64,000 nt of DNA, taken from the NCBI GenBank assembly GCA_030442055.1, contig JAUJEB010000003.1:558001-622000 (forward strand). The letters run 5' to 3'. This document shows, piece by piece, positions 27,588 through 36,349 of this stretch. Under the pieces are notes generated by a model, which searched no databases, had not been told where the DNA came from, and saw nothing but the letters and a program-made list of their open reading frames with translations. Position 1 is the first letter of the stretch, and each line of letters begins with the position of its first letter. This stretch comes from Agaribacillus aureus (GTDB taxonomy: Bacteria; Bacteroidota; Bacteroidia; Cytophagales; Cyclobacteriaceae). The translations under genes were made by a program, and so were the position numbers.

Positions 27588-29267
27588 TTAATATCCCGGG
27601 TTTTGAACCATGTTCGGGTTAGCATCCATTTCCGCCTGGGGTATTGGTAACAGATAATTGCGGGAAGGAATAAAAACCCGTTCTTCCAACACAACCTGAT
27701 CATTGTTCAAGGTTACTTCACCCGTATTTGGATCCACATCTCCACCTCTGGTCCCATACAAGGGACCATTGAGTACCTCTTGGCCAATGTCCCAGCGTTT
27801 GATATCATAATGACGTAAGCCTTCGAAGGCCAGTTCAACCCGTCGTTCCCTGCGAACCAGTTCCCGCATTTTATCCTGCGAATTATATACCGCCCGATCT
27901 ACAGGAGGCATTCCTGCCCGAATTCTTAGTCTGTCCAGGGCGTCGTATACTTCGCCGGTAATCTGGTTACTTTCTATGGCAGCCTCTGCATATGTAAGTA
28001 ACATTTCTCCAAGGCGAAAAACAATTGTATTGGCATCGCCATTACGCAGGTCCGCGGTTGGTACCGGCTTTGTATATTTGTAAACATTATAACCACTTCG
28101 AGAGGCAGAGGCGGCATTGTAAAAATCAGGATTCGGAATAGTTTCGGCATCATCCAGAAACTGGCTTATCGGGTTGAAAAATCTGCCATTCCAGCTTGAT
28201 CCGGCGTGCAGTATCGTCATATCCAATCTTGGATCACGGTTTTCAAACGGTTTATCCGGATCGTACCCGGAGGTTGGGTCGTCAATTGTTTTACCATCCA
28301 GCGTCTCATAGGCGTCCACAATACTCTGGGCGGCACAGATCGATGACCAGCCGCCTTCCTGAGCAGGTAGCAAGTGTTGCCACGCTACGCTTGGAAATTC
28401 ATTTTGAATATGCTCAATGGCCAAGATCGTTTCCTCGTTTACGCCTTCATTTTCGGGAAGAAACATTTCATAATAAGCCATGGGGCCATCCTCGTAAAGC
28501 TCATATACCCCCATGTCCATAACTGCCCTGGCATCAACCATTGCTTCCGCAAACATGCCTTCATACAATTCTAAACGGGCCTTCAGTGCCAGTGCTGCCC
28601 CGCGAGTAACGTGCCCGCCGGATTCAATAGCATTTTGTGCCGGCAAATCACTTGCGATCTCGCCCAGCTCTTTCAGGATGAAAGCAACGACCTCGCTCCT
28701 GGGATCCCTTGATAAATTGGCATCTCTGGGATCGGCAATACTGTTCGTCACCAAAGGCACGTCGCCATACCACATCACTTTTTTGAAATAGTCATATGCT
28801 CTCAAAAACCGCACTTCCGCCTTGTACCGGTTTTTTTTAGCCTCATCCATCGTTACCCTGTCTATGTTTTCCAAAAAAGTATTGTACTTGGTAATTCTAT
28901 TGTATTTAAAAAAGTTATGCATATTTCTATCGGCGGGATTTAACTGTCCATTTCCGGCAGTTTTAACGCCATCCCATATATACTGTGAAAATCCATTGTC
29001 GGTCATCAGGTCCATAAAATTGATATTCCACATCGATTCCCAGGCTGTACTTCTCTCATTCCAGCGGTAAAAGTTGGGAAATGCACTTAACTTTTGTGTG
29101 CCATAGGCACCGGCCAGCGCCAAATCGGCGTCATTCTCGGTTTGCCAAAACGTTGCATCGGAAAGTTGATCTTTTGGCGCTACCTCCAGAAAGTCTTCAG
29201 AGCATGACCAAAATAATGTGGTAAAGGCAATTATTAAGATATAGCTATAAGTTTTCATAATTTTCAA
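27588..29267 (-). CDS. SusD-family outer-membrane lipoprotein of unit A
   Basis: 559 residues. Lipobox LFWSC (Cys22) followed by SEDFLEVAPKDQLSDATFW, a very typical SusD start. Other landmarks: YKAEVRFLRAYDYFKKVMWYGDVPLV, GEMLLTYAEAAIES, RLRIRAGMPPVDR, RRERRVELAFEGLRHYDIKRWDIG and the end YLLPIPQAEMDANPNMVQNPGY. It begins 3 bases after the stop of its SusC, so the pair is translationally linked. The start could be Met1 or the Met at residue 4. Confidence 0.96.
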   Translation of the reverse strand: MKIMKTYSYILIIAFTTLFWSCSEDFLEVAPKDQLSDATFWQTENDADLALAGAYGTQKLSAFPNFYRWNERSTAWESMWNINFMDLMTDNGFSQYIWDGVKTAGNGQLNPADRNMHNFFKYNRITKYNTFLENIDRVTMDEAKKNRYKAEVRFLRAYDYFKKVMWYGDVPLVTNSIADPRDANLSRDPRSEVVAFILKELGEIASDLPAQNAIESGGHVTRGAALALKARLELYEGMFAEAMVDARAVMDMGVYELYEDGPMAYYEMFLPENEGVNEETILAIEHIQNEFPSVAWQHLLPAQEGGWSSICAAQSIVDAYETLDGKTIDDPTSGYDPDKPFENRDPRLDMTILHAGSSWNGRFFNPISQFLDDAETIPNPDFYNAASASRSGYNVYKYTKPVPTADLRNGDANTIVFRLGEMLLTYAEAAIESNQITGEVYDALDRLRIRAGMPPVDRAVYNSQDKMRELVRRERRVELAFEGLRHYDIKRWDIGQEVLNGPLYGTRGGDVDPNTGEVTLNNDQVVLEERVFIPSRNYLLPIPQAEMDANPNMVQNPGY

Positions 29268-29270
29268 AAT

Positions 29271-32200
29271 TTAGAAATTCACACTAACTCCCCCTGTAAA
29301 TGTTTGGACCGGCGTATAATTACTCCAGGCCCCATCAGGGCTTTCCGGGTCAAAATCGTCTGACCATCCCGAGAAGGTCAACACGTTTTCGCCACTAACA
29401 TATACCCTAAGTTTGGTAATTTTCATGGACTCCAGCATTTGCTGTGGGAAGTTGTAACCGATCTGCAGATTTTTAATCCTAAAGTAGCTTGCGTTCCTCA
29501 CGTTAAAAGAGGAAGTCTCATAGTTGTGCCATTGATCGATATGGGTAATAGGATAGCGGGCATTGGGTGTCTCGGGCGTCCATCTGTCTAAATGCCTTCT
29601 TTGTGCTTTGGCGCCATTGACAAACGGAAATTCAACCTGATCGTTCAGGAGCCCGGATACATCTGCTGCACCGACACCGAATACCGTTAGGTCAAAATTT
29701 TTATAGCCAAAATTCAAATTGATACCATAAGAAGTACCTGGTATATCACTTCCCAAAACCACCCGGTCATCTGCATCGATGACACCATCATTGTTTTGAT
29801 CTTTAAATTTCAGGTCTCCCGGTTGTATGGGTGCTCCTGTCACTTTCGGATCATTTAGTACTTCTTCGTCCGTTTGGAAAAAACCAATTACCTCGTATCC
29901 ATAGTAGGCATTCCAGGGAGACCCTTCTTCTCTCAATCTATCTCTACTTTTATCCGGCTGATCATATTTTACGACATTGTTGGTATTAAAACCTATATTA
30001 AAGGATATATCATAGCTAAAATCTCCTTTGACATTGGAAGTTCCCAAGACAAATTCAACACCTTTATTTCTCATGGATCCCGCGTTGACCAGGGGAGCCG
30101 GCAGTCCAAAAATGCTGGAAACCGGGACGGGGGTCAGGATATCTTCTGTCAGCCTGTTGTAGTAATCGGCTGAAAGCTGTATTTTCCCCTCAAACAATTC
30201 CATGTCAATTCCAATATCATAAGTAGTATTGGTTTCCCAGGTCAGGTCTTCATTGGTAGCTTCTGTTTGTGCCACACCATCAGCCACCGCACCAAAGAAG
30301 GCGTAATTATTTCCGATAGCAATTTTGGGGATAAATTCATAATCACCTATTCTGTGGTTTCCTAATTTTCCCCAGGAGGCTCTTATTTTCAAATGGCTCA
30401 TCCAGGATATATCTGACATAAATGCCTCTTCGGATATCCGCCAACCGGCAGAAACGGAAGGAAACAATCCCCAACGGTTACCATTGGCAAATTTTGATGA
30501 ACCATCATAGCGCAAATTGGTTTCGAACAAATATTTGTCCATGAAGGAATAATTCACCCTTCCAAAAAAGGATCTCAATCTTGATTCTACCCCAAAACCT
30601 TCTGTAGTCATACCTTCGTTAGATCCTGCATTGATTTCGGTTAGTTCATTATTGGGCAAATTAATTCTGGCCAACCTATCATAATCCTCGGTAAATGATT
30701 CCTGAGAAGTACCCGCTAACAAACTTAAATTGTGATCTCCAAAACTTTTATCATAGTTCATAAAAGCTTGCAAAGTGATATTTCTTGTACGCCGTATTCT
30801 GTTATCCAAGGCATTGTTACCACTTGTTGTACCATCTCCCCACACAAAACTTTTGGTGTGCCTGGACTGATCATTAAAATTAAAGTCTACCGCTGCCACA
30901 CCTTTTACCGTCAAACCCTCCGTCAACGTAAATACACCAAACACTTGGGAAATCAGGTGAGATTCCTGGGTTTCATGTCTTCCTCCTTCTTCAAGAATGG
31001 CAATTGGATTGTGGTTAAGATAATGGTTCCAGGATCCATCGGGGAATTTGACCGGAATCGTCGGAGGTGTACGATGTGGATAAACAAAGTAATCGCCGTT
31101 AGGCCTGCTAATGTCCCGATAAGACGCTGCCGTATTTAATCCCACGCTAAAAAAATTACTGATTTTTGTATCGAAGTTAAAACGAAGGTTGTACCGGTTA
31201 AAATCAGTATTTTTAGTAATCGCTTTTTGACTGAGGTATCCGAGAGAAATCATGTATTTGGATTTTTCAGTTCCTCCCGAAACACTAAAGTCATGACTGT
31301 GTATGGCGCCGGATCCTTGGTACAACAGGTCTATCCAATCCGTATCGGGGAAATTATCGGGATCAGACCCGGTCCTAAACTTCTCCAAATCCTCATCGCT
31401 GAATTGCGGCGTACTTCCTTCATTGATGAGGCCTTCATTTCTAAGTTTTGCATATTCATAGGAGCCCAGGAAATCAGGTTTGAAAGTAGGGCTTTGCCAG
31501 CCGGCATAGCCACTATAGGAAAACGTAGGTTTTCCCTCTACTCCCCTCTTGGTAGTGATCAGAATGACCCCATTGGCGGCCCTTGTACCATAGATGGCCG
31601 CTGAAGCGGCATCTTTCAATACGCTGATATCGGCTATGTCGTTGGGATTAATGTCGTTCATGGAAGACTCAATGCCATCGACCAATATCATAGGGTTGGA
31701 ATTATTCATCGTACCAATACCGCGGATCCTGATAGCCGCGGCATCCTGGCCGGGCTCGCCGGATGACTGTATAACCGTTACGCCGGGCATTTGCCCCTGC
31801 AAGGCAGATGAAACATTCGTCACCGGCCGACCTTCAATATTTTCAGAATTCATGGTGGCTACCGCTCCGGTAAGATTCACCTTTTTCTGCGTTCCAAACC
31901 CTACCACAACAATTTCCTCTAACGAGGTGATGTCGGTGGCTAGCGCCACATCAATGGTGGTCCGGTTATCAATAGCTATTTCCTCAGACAGGTATCCTAC
32001 AGAACTGAATACCAAAATGCCACCGGTTTCCGGCACCTCGATACTATACCTGCCGTCGGTATCGGTAATGGTCCCTACCAGCGTGCCTTTCAGCAATACG
32101 TTAACGCCCGGCAAACCTTCACCGTTTTCCATATCCGTAACCCTGCCCTGTATCTCTATCTGTTGCGGCAGTGCGATTTCTTCAACGTGATCGATCCCTC

Positions 32201-32579
32201 CTGCTTTTTCGACTACTACAATTTGTTCATTTACCCTTTTAATATGAATATCGGACTTCCTGGAAATGTCGATCAGGATATCGTATAAATTTGTATTTAC
32301 GTGATTAAGAGATATTCTCTTTTTCAGGGGAACATTGTTGGGTATATAAGAGAATTTAAAATCCGTTTTTGACTCGAGGATTGAAAACACCTGAGCCAGG
32401 TTTTTATTATCAACCTGAATTGAGGTATTAATTTCTTTAAGACTCTTTGTATTTTTCAGATTCTGACTTCTCGCAGGATCAGTAGCAAATATGAGGCTGA
32501 TGAACAACCAGTTGATGAAAAATATTAAAAACGAGTACTTAAACATTACAATAATTGCCTTTAAGTATGAATTTTTCAT
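29271..32579 (-). CDS. SusC-family TonB-dependent transducer of unit A, with STN domain
   Basis: 1102 residues. An N-terminal hydrophobic signal is followed by an STN (secretin/TonB N-terminal) domain at about 50-125 (IQVDNKNLAQVFSILE, FKFSYIPNNVP), the part that contacts FecR in the periplasm. A carboxypeptidase-regulatory-like domain (IQGRVTDMENGEGLPGVNV) and the region EEIVVVGFGTQKKVNLTGAV (from about 221) lead into the plug (AAIRIRGIGTMNNSNPMILV, YGTRAANGVILITTKRG). The barrel ends TFTGGVSVNF. The gene lies downstream of its FecR and sigma genes, so ligand binding probably induces its own operon. A strong hairpin sits in the gap before it. Confidence 0.96.
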   Translation of the reverse strand: MKNSYLKAIIVMFKYSFLIFFINWLFISLIFATDPARSQNLKNTKSLKEINTSIQVDNKNLAQVFSILESKTDFKFSYIPNNVPLKKRISLNHVNTNLYDILIDISRKSDIHIKRVNEQIVVVEKAGGIDHVEEIALPQQIEIQGRVTDMENGEGLPGVNVLLKGTLVGTITDTDGRYSIEVPETGGILVFSSVGYLSEEIAIDNRTTIDVALATDITSLEEIVVVGFGTQKKVNLTGAVATMNSENIEGRPVTNVSSALQGQMPGVTVIQSSGEPGQDAAAIRIRGIGTMNNSNPMILVDGIESSMNDINPNDIADISVLKDAASAAIYGTRAANGVILITTKRGVEGKPTFSYSGYAGWQSPTFKPDFLGSYEYAKLRNEGLINEGSTPQFSDEDLEKFRTGSDPDNFPDTDWIDLLYQGSGAIHSHDFSVSGGTEKSKYMISLGYLSQKAITKNTDFNRYNLRFNFDTKISNFFSVGLNTAASYRDISRPNGDYFVYPHRTPPTIPVKFPDGSWNHYLNHNPIAILEEGGRHETQESHLISQVFGVFTLTEGLTVKGVAAVDFNFNDQSRHTKSFVWGDGTTSGNNALDNRIRRTRNITLQAFMNYDKSFGDHNLSLLAGTSQESFTEDYDRLARINLPNNELTEINAGSNEGMTTEGFGVESRLRSFFGRVNYSFMDKYLFETNLRYDGSSKFANGNRWGLFPSVSAGWRISEEAFMSDISWMSHLKIRASWGKLGNHRIGDYEFIPKIAIGNNYAFFGAVADGVAQTEATNEDLTWETNTTYDIGIDMELFEGKIQLSADYYNRLTEDILTPVPVSSIFGLPAPLVNAGSMRNKGVEFVLGTSNVKGDFSYDISFNIGFNTNNVVKYDQPDKSRDRLREEGSPWNAYYGYEVIGFFQTDEEVLNDPKVTGAPIQPGDLKFKDQNNDGVIDADDRVVLGSDIPGTSYGINLNFGYKNFDLTVFGVGAADVSGLLNDQVEFPFVNGAKAQRRHLDRWTPETPNARYPITHIDQWHNYETSSFNVRNASYFRIKNLQIGYNFPQQMLESMKITKLRVYVSGENVLTFSGWSDDFDPESPDGAWSNYTPVQTFTGGVSVNF

Positions 32580-32625
32580 AATTTTAGGTGCTTTTTAATA
32601 AAACTTTGTTTTGTTAAATAATTTT

Positions 32626-32661
32626 AGAGAGTCAGAATATTGCGGAATCTTTTGACTCTCT
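32626..32661. terminator. Hairpin between fecR and susC of unit A
   Basis: Perfect 9-base arms AGAGAGTCA (32626-32634) and TGACTCTCT (32653-32661), followed on the plus strand by eight Ts. On the transcribed minus strand the stem is preceded by As and not followed by a U run. It is 52 bases after the fecR stop and 46 bases before the susC start; equivalent hairpins lie in units B and C. Confidence 0.6.
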
Positions 32662-32713
32662 TTTTTTTAGTGTAGCATATTTACATAGGCAGGGCGTTTA
32701 AAGGTTAATATTA

Positions 32714-33757
32714 TTAGCATCCTCCTCCGGTAAAAAGAATGGTACCGTTTTCCTTTTTCCGGTAGGTGGCGTTAGTTCCGAAGGAGATCACCTCCAGTAT
32801 AGCTTCCAGGGTCTCATTATTGAACCTGGATTTGATCATGCAGGTGAGTATGGTTTTGTTTTCTACGTCTATATCCACGCCATACCTTCTTTCGATAATG
32901 GCTATTACATCTTTCAATGGAATATTGTCAAAGACAAATTGGTTGTCCTTCCATCCCGCGACTGCTGTTTGGTCGAAGCTAACGATGTTACTAATCTTTG
33001 TTGATTTATTCAGTATGATCTGCTGGTCAGGCACCAGCATGAAACTTTCTTTGTCGCCCCTTTCATCCTGTTTCATTCTCACTTCAACACTCCCCTCTAC
33101 CAGTGATACAATGGCTTTGTTTTCTTCCGGATAAGCCTTGATATTAAAAGTGGTACCCAGCACCTTAGTGGTGAGATCATTGGTATGAACCACAAAAGGC
33201 CTTTTGGCATCTTTGGCCACCTCAAAATAAGCTTCTCCCGAAAGTGTTACCTCCCTGGTTGAGTCACTAAAGAATGCAGGTCTTTTTAAGGTGCTTTCGG
33301 CATTCAGAATGACTTTGGTTCCGTCCGAAAGGGTGATACTGGATTGTTGGCCGGATTTCGTTGAAGTTTCCTTCCAAATGACGGCGGCAGCCGGCTCTTT
33401 TTCATCAATACCTACGAAGGTGTTTAATAAATAAGCCATACCCAGGAGCAATAGCACTGAAGCCGCCACCTTCATATAGGGAGATAATTTCAAATAACGC
33501 GGCCGTGGTTGGGGTTGGTGGTCAAAAGTGAATCCGGCATCGTATTGTTGAATTTTTCTTTCCGCCAGCGCTTTTCCGCTATCAACATTAAAGCGCGGAT
33601 CTGGTGATTCGCCCTCCTCCCACTTTTTCGTCAACCATCTGAACAGTTCGGCGTTCCTGTCTTCTTTTATTAGTTGATTAAACTCCCGGAGTTCTGCCTG
33701 CGTAATCTCGTTGGAAAGCTTTTTAGCCGCCAGCTCGTAAAATAAATCGTTACTCAT
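32714..33757 (-). CDS. FecR-family anti-sigma regulator of unit A
   Basis: Inner-membrane regulator that holds its partner ECF sigma factor and relays the signal from the STN domain of SusC. 347 residues: cytoplasmic N-terminal anti-sigma part (about 1-90, including WLTKKWEEGESPD), one membrane segment (about 94-115, VAASVLLLLGMAYLL), periplasmic FecR domain (about 130-235, SITLSDGTKVILNAESTL, REVTLSGEAYFEV, VLGTTFNIKAY) and a C-terminal DUF4974-type STN-like domain (about 275-345, IPLKDVIAIIERRYGVDIDV). It ends in an odd FTGGGC with a terminal Cys. Sigma gene upstream by 143 bases, susC downstream by 134. Confidence 0.95.
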   Translation of the reverse strand: MSNDLFYELAAKKLSNEITQAELREFNQLIKEDRNAELFRWLTKKWEEGESPDPRFNVDSGKALAERKIQQYDAGFTFDHQPQPRPRYLKLSPYMKVAASVLLLLGMAYLLNTFVGIDEKEPAAAVIWKETSTKSGQQSSITLSDGTKVILNAESTLKRPAFFSDSTREVTLSGEAYFEVAKDAKRPFVVHTNDLTTKVLGTTFNIKAYPEENKAIVSLVEGSVEVRMKQDERGDKESFMLVPDQQIILNKSTKISNIVSFDQTAVAGWKDNQFVFDNIPLKDVIAIIERRYGVDIDVENKTILTCMIKSRFNNETLEAILEVISFGTNATYRKKENGTILFTGGGC

Positions 33758-33900
33758 AGTTTTGCCCGTTCACCGCTATAGACAGTAAAACCGTAAAAAA
33801 CCTACTAGTGGCTTATTAATTATTTTGTCTTTTGATAGAATCTGTGTGAATTAATGATAATTGTGCCGCTATCAGACGCTGATTTTTAAGTAGGGATGTT

Positions 33901-34515
33901 CTAGATAAATAAGCTAGACAAGCAGCCAGCGAGGAAAAACATCAGGCTTGACATGATCATCTTGAATTTTGGGTAGAACTGGCTGGTAAATCTGATCGCT
34001 TCCACCATATGATTTTGCACGGTCCTTTCGGAGATGTTCATGATCTCTCCAATTTCCTTATACTTGAATCCTTCGATCCTGTTTAATCGAAAGACCACCT
34101 GGCGTTTTGGAGGCATCAGTTTGATGATGTCGTCTATTTGCTCCCTGATTTCACTACCTAGTACTGAATTGTCGGCTTTTTCATTGGCAATCAACTCAAT
34201 ATCATCGAGTTGTATTAAATTTATGTTTGACCCGTGACTAGTCTTTAAATAATTAAGAGATCTGTTTTTAACCGCCTTAAACAAATATGATTTGAGGTTT
34301 AAGCTTATATTTAAAGCGTTTTTTTTTATCCACAGATTGGCGAGTACGTCAGCTACTATTTCTTCCGCTGATTCGCGGTTATGTTGCAGGTTGTAGGAAA
34401 ATAAGCAAAGTCTTTTGTAATACTTGTCAAAGAGATTTTCGAAGGACTTGCGATCACCCTTTTTGATTTTTTCGAGCAAATCGAAATCATAAGTTGTATT
34501 TTTGTCAGTACTCAA
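33901..34515 (-). CDS. ECF sigma factor of unit A (Bacteroidota FecI-like), with hydrophobic C-terminal tail
   Basis: 204-residue sigma-70 family factor. Sigma region 2 is at about 20-85 (FENLFDKYYKRLCLFSYNLQ, EEIVADVLANLWIKK) and region 4 at about 125-180 (LMPPKRQVVFRLNRIEGFKYKEIGEIMNISERTVQNHMVEAI). The start is a TTG at 34515; no in-frame ATG exists upstream before a stop, and the next Met is too far in. The last about 18 residues (MIMSSLMFFLAGCLSSLFI) are strongly hydrophobic and could tether the factor to the membrane near FecR. It should direct transcription of the unit A susCD genes; this follows from the FecI/FecR/FecA model, not from direct evidence. Confidence 0.93.
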   Translation of the reverse strand: MSTDKNTTYDFDLLEKIKKGDRKSFENLFDKYYKRLCLFSYNLQHNRESAEEIVADVLANLWIKKNALNISLNLKSYLFKAVKNRSLNYLKTSHGSNINLIQLDDIELIANEKADNSVLGSEIREQIDDIIKLMPPKRQVVFRLNRIEGFKYKEIGEIMNISERTVQNHMVEAIRFTSQFYPKFKMIMSSLMFFLAGCLSSLFI

Positions 34516-34700
34516 ATCCCAAAGTTTAGCATGGAATTTAACTAACTATATACATTTATCCAAGAGAATTGTTCATTTACAGTAACTCAGCCAAAGATTT
34601 GATGTATGCGGCCAATTCGCAACAGGTGATACCGTTCATTTCCATGTGATGAAAAACCTGGTAAAATCTATTAACGCTGACGCTATATGCCCCTATGGTG

Positions 34701-34740
34701 TACCCCCGTTCCATACCATCAAATTACTGGAACGGGGGTA
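34701..34740 (-). terminator. Strong hairpin terminator after susD of unit B
   Basis: Perfect 13-base arms TACCCCCGTTCCA (34701-34713) and TGGAACGGGGGTA (34728-34740), GC-rich, with a 14-base loop. It begins 9 bases after the susD stop codon on the minus strand and closes unit B before the sigma gene of unit A. No U run follows on the minus strand, so it may act as a rho-assisted end or a 3' stabiliser. Confidence 0.6.
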
Positions 34741-34749
34741 TAAATTTGG

Positions 34750-36339
34750 TTATTGGTATCCTGGATTTTGTTCTAAATTAGGATTCGATTGCAATTCTCT
34801 TGGTGGGTATGGATACAACATTCTATGTGGCTCAATATCCTGAATATCAAAAGAACGCGGATAGTTGTTTTGCGTCGGATTATAAAAACCTATCAGTTTC
34901 GATTTGGTATATTCCAAACCTCTTCTTCGCATATCAAATAGCATTTTTTGTTCATAGGTAAGTTCCAGATCCCTTTCTAAAAACACAGCATCCCTGAATT
35001 CATCTTTTGAAAGACCACTTAGTGGGGGCAAACCGGCTCTCTCGCGGGTAGCGTTGACGCCTGTGTAGTCAGGTGCATCTAATTCATTGCTTACTTCAGA
35101 GTGCAGCAGCAAAATGTCCGCGTATCTTAATACAGGAAAATTTCCGGGGTTACCGAAATTATCGGTAAGCGGAGCCCCTTTGGCCCTATATTTTCCAATA
35201 TGACCCTGCGCTTCCGGGCTGGCGTTATATCTAAGTGTATCGCCTGCATTGAACCCTGTGATATCCTCCTGCAAAACATACTCAGAGATAATGGTCCATT
35301 TAAACCTGGGGCCCGAATCATGCGAGGCATACCACTCAACAAACTCGGGAGGAATCCCATCAAGACCAACCCCTTTAGCAAATTTATCGCCATCACCACT
35401 TGTCCAAATTCCTGAGGTCGCGTGTTGTGGCGTAAAGTAACCAAATATTCCCCTGTAATTCTGAGCACCGCCTTCCTTTTGAATGGTATATAAAAACTCT
35501 TCATTATTGTCATTTTGCCAATCCCAGAGTACTTCATAAGGGTCTGGTGTTCCAACACCTACTAAAGCATATTCTCCCGAATTGATGATCTCTTCCAAAA
35601 GCGTTTTGGCTTCCGCCAAATGGGAATCATCACCCAGGGCCTCTCCGGCCATGGTAATATACGCCGTAGCCAAAGTACCTTTAGCCGCTCCTTTTGTGAT
35701 ATGACCCAAGGGGATGCCCCTGGCTATATATTCACTCCTGGTCGGCAAAACCTCGGCAGCGTCCTTTAAATCCTTGACAATGAAGTCATAAGTTTCGGCA
35801 ATCGTGGCCCTCTTTGGAAACAAATCATCAGACAACCCCTGAGGAATGTCAATTATTGGCATGCCGCCCCAAAGTCTCACGGCATAGAAATAACACATTG
35901 CTCTTATGAATTTAGCTTCACCGATGATCTCGGCCTGCCTTTTGGTATCCTCCATTTCAATATCTGGCACCTTTGCGATTATTTCATTCGCGGGCCTGAT
36001 GGCATCCCACATCCATTCCATCAGATCAAAATACGCCGGATCGGTACGCGTGGTACCCCAGTTCCATCCGGAAAGGTTGCTTCTTTCGTGATTCTGACGG
36101 TATCTATATTGCGCAGAAGGGGTAGGAAACTCCGTTGCCCAAAACATCCAATTCGCAAGCATTATAAATTTCCCTATTTCTCCATGAGTATGATTCAACA
36201 AGGTCTCCACATTAGATTCCGTGGGGAAATTTCCATTTCCGAACGAACTATGGAGTTCCTCTTCCAGGTATTCATTACATCCTGTAAAGAAAAAAGTGAA
36301 TACCCCTATCAATAGTATCTTATAAATTGAATTTTTCAT
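34750..36339 (-). CDS. SusD-family outer-membrane lipoprotein of unit B
   Basis: 529 residues. Lipobox FFTGC (Cys21) then NEYLEEELHSSFGNGNFPTE. It is closely similar along its whole length to the unit C SusD (shared PDIEMEDTKRQAEIIGEAKF-type helix, FYAVRLWGGMPIID, EWYASHDSGPRF, YADILLLHSEVSNEL, RAGLPPLSGLSKDEF, FLERDLELTYEQKMLFDMRR, and LEQNPGY near the end). It starts 10 bases after its SusC. The duplicated pair implies related ligands in units B and C. Confidence 0.96.
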   Translation of the reverse strand: MKNSIYKILLIGVFTFFFTGCNEYLEEELHSSFGNGNFPTESNVETLLNHTHGEIGKFIMLANWMFWATEFPTPSAQYRYRQNHERSNLSGWNWGTTRTDPAYFDLMEWMWDAIRPANEIIAKVPDIEMEDTKRQAEIIGEAKFIRAMCYFYAVRLWGGMPIIDIPQGLSDDLFPKRATIAETYDFIVKDLKDAAEVLPTRSEYIARGIPLGHITKGAAKGTLATAYITMAGEALGDDSHLAEAKTLLEEIINSGEYALVGVGTPDPYEVLWDWQNDNNEEFLYTIQKEGGAQNYRGIFGYFTPQHATSGIWTSGDGDKFAKGVGLDGIPPEFVEWYASHDSGPRFKWTIISEYVLQEDITGFNAGDTLRYNASPEAQGHIGKYRAKGAPLTDNFGNPGNFPVLRYADILLLHSEVSNELDAPDYTGVNATRERAGLPPLSGLSKDEFRDAVFLERDLELTYEQKMLFDMRRRGLEYTKSKLIGFYNPTQNNYPRSFDIQDIEPHRMLYPYPPRELQSNPNLEQNPGYQ

Positions 36340-36349
36340 TGCTTAAAGA

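Noticed and set aside
34559-34580. Third copy of the TGAACAATT operator upstream of the unit A sigma gene
   Set aside because: Only nine bases match and the CCC partner is missing, so it was not counted.
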